Shown here: positions 34,024 through 36,072 of the stretch, piece by piece
Layout of the letters: each line of letters begins with the position of its first letter
Position numbering within the stretch: position 1 is the stretch's first letter
Assembly: GCA_009937095.1 (NCBI GenBank)
Contig: JAACDB010000008.1
Span: 1-36,072 of the forward strand
Source: Verrucomicrobiota bacterium
Lineage (GTDB): Bacteria; Verrucomicrobiota; Verrucomicrobiia; Opitutales; Coraliomargaritaceae
Direction: 5' to 3'
Length of the DNA stretch: 36,072 nucleotides
The notes under the pieces: generated by a model
What the model was told of the DNA's origin: nothing
The model's input: the letters and a program-made list of their open reading frames with translations, nothing else
Databases searched by the model: none
Translations under genes and position numbers: made by a program

Positions 34024-35055
34024 TTAAACCGTGCCGTGAATGGTCTTGCCGGTAGAGCAAAGATCATCGCAGGCCTGTACGAGACGGGCTGCCATGTTGG
34101 CTTCGGCTTTCTTTAGATAGCTTCGGGGATCGTAAGTGTTCTTATTACCCACTTCGCCGTCAATTTTAAGTACCCCTTCAATGTTTTCACAGATGTGGGT
34201 GACCACCGGGCGGGTGAAAGCGTATTGCGTGTCGGTATCGATGTTCATCTTAATGACACCGTAATTCAAGGTCTCGCGGATATCGCTGAGCTCCGAACCG
34301 GAACCGCCGTGGAAAACGAGATCCATGAAGGCGCCCTCGCCGTGTTTATCGGTTACCGCTTTTTGTCCATCGCGGAGGATGGTGGGCTTGAGCTGAACTG
34401 CTCCCGGCTTGTAGGCACCGTGGACATTGCCGAAGGTTGCGGCAAAGATGAAGCGACCCAGAGGTTGGAGGGCTTCGTAGACCTCGAGCATATCCTCAGG
34501 GGTGGTGTAGAGTTTTTCAGCGGGCAGTCCGGAAGTATCATGTCCGTCTTCCTCGCCGCCAACGCAACCGGCTTCAACCTCAAGGATGATGTTGAGCTCG
34601 GCACATTCCTTGATGAGGGTCTTGGAAAGCTCGAGATTTTCGTCAAGTGCGACTACGGAACCGTCAAACATGTGTGACTGGAAGAGGGGGCCTTTGCCGT
34701 CCGCAATGCGCTTGCGGGAGGCTTCGAGAAGCGGCTTTAGGAAACTATCGACTTTCTCGGGGTGACAGTGGTCGGTATGTAGCGCGACCAGAATGTCGTA
34801 CTTTTCAGCAAGGATGTGGGTTGCTTCCGCGAGTACGATGGCACCAAAGGCAGCGTCGTTAACATTGAGACCTGAGGCAAATTGCCCACCCCCAGTGGAG
34901 ACTTGAATGATGCCGTCTGATTTGGCGTCGGCAAAGGCCTTGAGTGCGGCGTTAATGGTGGTGATCGAAGTGATGTTGACGGCCGGGTAGGCGTAGTTGC
35001 CCTTTTGGGCGGCGTCGATCATGGCTTCGTATTGTTGCGGCGTTGCTACTGGCAT
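34024..35055 (-). CDS. fba: Class II fructose-bisphosphate aldolase
   Basis: This zinc-dependent aldolase interconverts fructose-1,6-bisphosphate with DHAP and GAP in glycolysis and gluconeogenesis. At 343 residues it belongs to the longer class IIA (yeast/E. coli FbaA) type. Visible are YPAVNITSI, STGGGQFASG, HTDHC (catalytic Asp95, zinc His96), LEVEAGCVGGEEDG, the zinc His in FGNVHGAYKPG and HGGSGS, and NIDTDTQYAFT near the C-terminus. It is transcribed after the adenosyltransferase gene on the same strand, with a 108-base gap. A terminator follows it. Confidence 0.95.
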   Translation of the reverse strand: MPVATPQQYEAMIDAAQKGNYAYPAVNITSITTINAALKAFADAKSDGIIQVSTGGGQFASGLNVNDAAFGAIVLAEATHILAEKYDILVALHTDHCHPEKVDSFLKPLLEASRKRIADGKGPLFQSHMFDGSVVALDENLELSKTLIKECAELNIILEVEAGCVGGEEDGHDTSGLPAEKLYTTPEDMLEVYEALQPLGRFIFAATFGNVHGAYKPGAVQLKPTILRDGQKAVTDKHGEGAFMDLVFHGGSGSELSDIRETLNYGVIKMNIDTDTQYAFTRPVVTHICENIEGVLKIDGEVGNKNTYDPRSYLKKAEANMAARLVQACDDLCSTGKTIHGTV

Positions 35056-35107
35056 GTGCGGAGTCTCTTGTTTAGAGGTGGTTAGAATTGAGAATAATTG
35101 AAAAATA

Positions 35108-35137
35108 AGATTACAGGAAGCGAGGTAAGGCTGACAA
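35108..35137 (-). promoter_or_regulatory. Candidate promoter for fba
   Basis: Read on the minus strand, TTGTCA (35137-35132, 5 of 6 matches to TTGACA) is followed after 18 bases by TAATCT (35113-35108, 3 of 6). It lies in the 108-base gap between the adenosyltransferase stop and the fba start. The -10 is poor, so this is weak support for separate fba transcription. Confidence 0.28.
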
Positions 35138-35163
35138 ACTTTTTTGAAAGAATGGGATCGTTT

Positions 35164-35712
35164 TTATTGCACCGCCTCTGATTTGGGCGGGTTTTCTTCG
35201 CGGCTCCAAAGCCAGAGCAGGTCGCTCAGGCGGTTGAGGTATTGGATGAGGACATCGCGTACGGTGGCTCCGGATTCACGGAGGGCGATGAGGGCGCGTT
35301 CTGCGCGGCGGCATAGGGTGCGAGCGGAATCAAAGCAAGCTTCTGCAGGTGATTCTCCCGGATGTCGCCAACCGGTAAAGCTGCCGCCCTGGCCTTCGAT
35401 GGTTTGGATGGCATTGGTCAATCGTTCCACTAGCACTGGTTGAATTGCCTGATCGGCATATTTTTTAAGGTAACGCTCCTGATGGCTGTTTTCACAGGCG
35501 AGTTCGCCCATGAAATGAATCAGTTCCTTTTGGATTTGGAGCAGGCTTGGGCGCACGTTTTCCTGATGGGTGAAAGCACGGCAAAGACCCAGTGCGGCGC
35601 CGAGTTCATCAATCGCACCGTTGGTCACGATGCGGGGGTGCGTTTTGGGGACGCGCTTGCCAAAGAGGAGGGCGGTTGTGCCGTCGTCGCCGGTTTTGGT
35701 TGCAATAGACAT
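35164..35712 (-). CDS. Cob(I)alamin adenosyltransferase, PduO type
   Basis: This enzyme transfers the adenosyl group of ATP to cob(I)alamin to form coenzyme B12. The 182 residues show the N-terminal ATP-binding block TKTGDDGTTALLFGKRVPKTHPRI, AIDELGAALG (family: VDELNSxLG, with Gly in place of Asn here), and the C-terminal RTLCRRAERALIALR and YLNRLSDLLWLWSREE. This is the PduO/Cob_adeno_trans fold, not CobA. It is the first of two minus-strand genes. Just beyond its start, on the opposite strand, lies a MeaB-like fragment, which suggests a former methylmalonyl-CoA mutase context. Confidence 0.9.
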   Translation of the reverse strand: MSIATKTGDDGTTALLFGKRVPKTHPRIVTNGAIDELGAALGLCRAFTHQENVRPSLLQIQKELIHFMGELACENSHQERYLKKYADQAIQPVLVERLTNAIQTIEGQGGSFTGWRHPGESPAEACFDSARTLCRRAERALIALRESGATVRDVLIQYLNRLSDLLWLWSREENPPKSEAVQ

Positions 35713-35745
35713 GCATTCAACAAAGCAGGTTTACCTACTTTTTAA

Positions 35746-36072
35746 AGTAAAAGCGCAGTTTTCTTTCAATCAGCCGACTTTTACCAAGCTTTCATCGGAG
35801 AGCAGGAGATCCAGAATTTGGATCGCGGAATCCGGAATGACTGTGCCCGGGCTGAATACGAACGCTTCCTGCAAATCCTGCAACCCTTCACCCCCGGCTG
35901 GACGCCTCGCGCTGCCACCTGTTCTGCCCTTCAAAAAAAAGGGATCGTGGAAATCTGGGAGCTCGTACAGCGCTTCCGCGACACGACCCAAAAAAGCGGC
36001 GTCTTTGAGGAACGCCGCGCCGCCCAGAACGTCGACTGGTTCAACACCCGCCTCGAACAAAGCGTCATGGAC
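35746..36072 (+). pseudogene. meaB: C-terminal fragment of MeaB/ArgK-type GTPase, head missing, runs off the window
   Basis: An open frame of 109 codons without an ATG runs from after a stop at 35743 to the window end. Its product matches the part of MeaB that follows the NKxD motif: ARAEYERFLQILQPFTPGW, then TPRAATCSALQKKGIVEIW, RFRDTTQKSGVFEERR and AAQNVDWFNTRLEQ. These agree with the family pattern of a G-I-x-x-LW helix, a sG-x-x-x-x-R-R-x-x-Q segment and W-x-x-x-x-x-x-x-L. The Walker A GTPase half (about 200 residues) cannot lie upstream, because that DNA encodes the adenosyltransferase on the other strand. It is therefore a decayed or truncated copy, or an assembly join. MeaB protects B12-dependent methylmalonyl-CoA mutase, which fits its neighbour. 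Recognition was by eye. Confidence 0.55.

Overview
This 36 kb window looks like chromosomal DNA of a Verrucomicrobiota bacterium, most likely class Opitutia (Puniceicoccales/Coraliomargarita-like). That placement is an inference. It rests on a complete division and cell-wall (dcw) cluster with a very divergent FtsZ, a MurC-MurB fusion, and a set of four prepilin-like genes resembling the Verru_Chthon cassettes. The organism is diderm: it has a Lol-type lipobox on several proteins and a MurE carrying the DNPR motif for meso-diaminopimelate.

Left arm (1-5073): the 3' part of priA (its 5' end is cut by the window), convergent with an xseB-dxs pair on the minus strand. A divergent rhodanese-type tRNA U34 hydroxylase gene (trhO) follows. 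Region 5220-8136 is a co-directional run of four type IV pilin-like (pseudopilin) genes. It is convergent with a minus-strand octahaem cytochrome c lipoprotein carrying C-terminal HEAT/TPR repeats (8133-10271). Next come a membrane-anchored phospholipase-D-like protein (10363-11892), a nitronate monooxygenase-like flavoprotein (11994-13427) and a tiny minus-strand lipoprotein (13430-13672).

Centre (13.9-33.2 kb): the dcw cluster, all on the plus strand and mostly overlapping or nearly so. The order is mraZ - small ORF A - rsmH - ftsL - small ORF B - ftsI - murE - murF - mraY - murD - LysM lipoprotein - ftsW - murG - murC/murB fusion - ddl - ftsQ - ftsA - ftsZ. These genes make UDP-MurNAc-pentapeptide, convert it to lipid II and use it at the division septum. 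A phased series of TGGG repeats just before mraZ matches the operator that MraZ binds, so the cluster is probably autoregulated.

Right arm (33.3-36.07 kb): a SCO/SenC-like copper or redox protein, then on the minus strand cob(I)alamin adenosyltransferase followed by class II fructose-bisphosphate aldolase with a clear terminator. At the extreme right edge is a plus-strand fragment matching only the C-terminal part of the MeaB/ArgK GTPase.

The points most worth following up are: FtsZ lacking the second catalytic acidic residue of the T7 loop and the last glycine of the tubulin signature; the MurC-MurB fusion with a shortened MurC central domain; two unrecognised small genes embedded in the dcw operon; the MraZ-box array; and the headless MeaB fragment beside the cobalamin adenosyltransferase gene. 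No tRNA, rRNA, CRISPR array or insertion sequence was seen.
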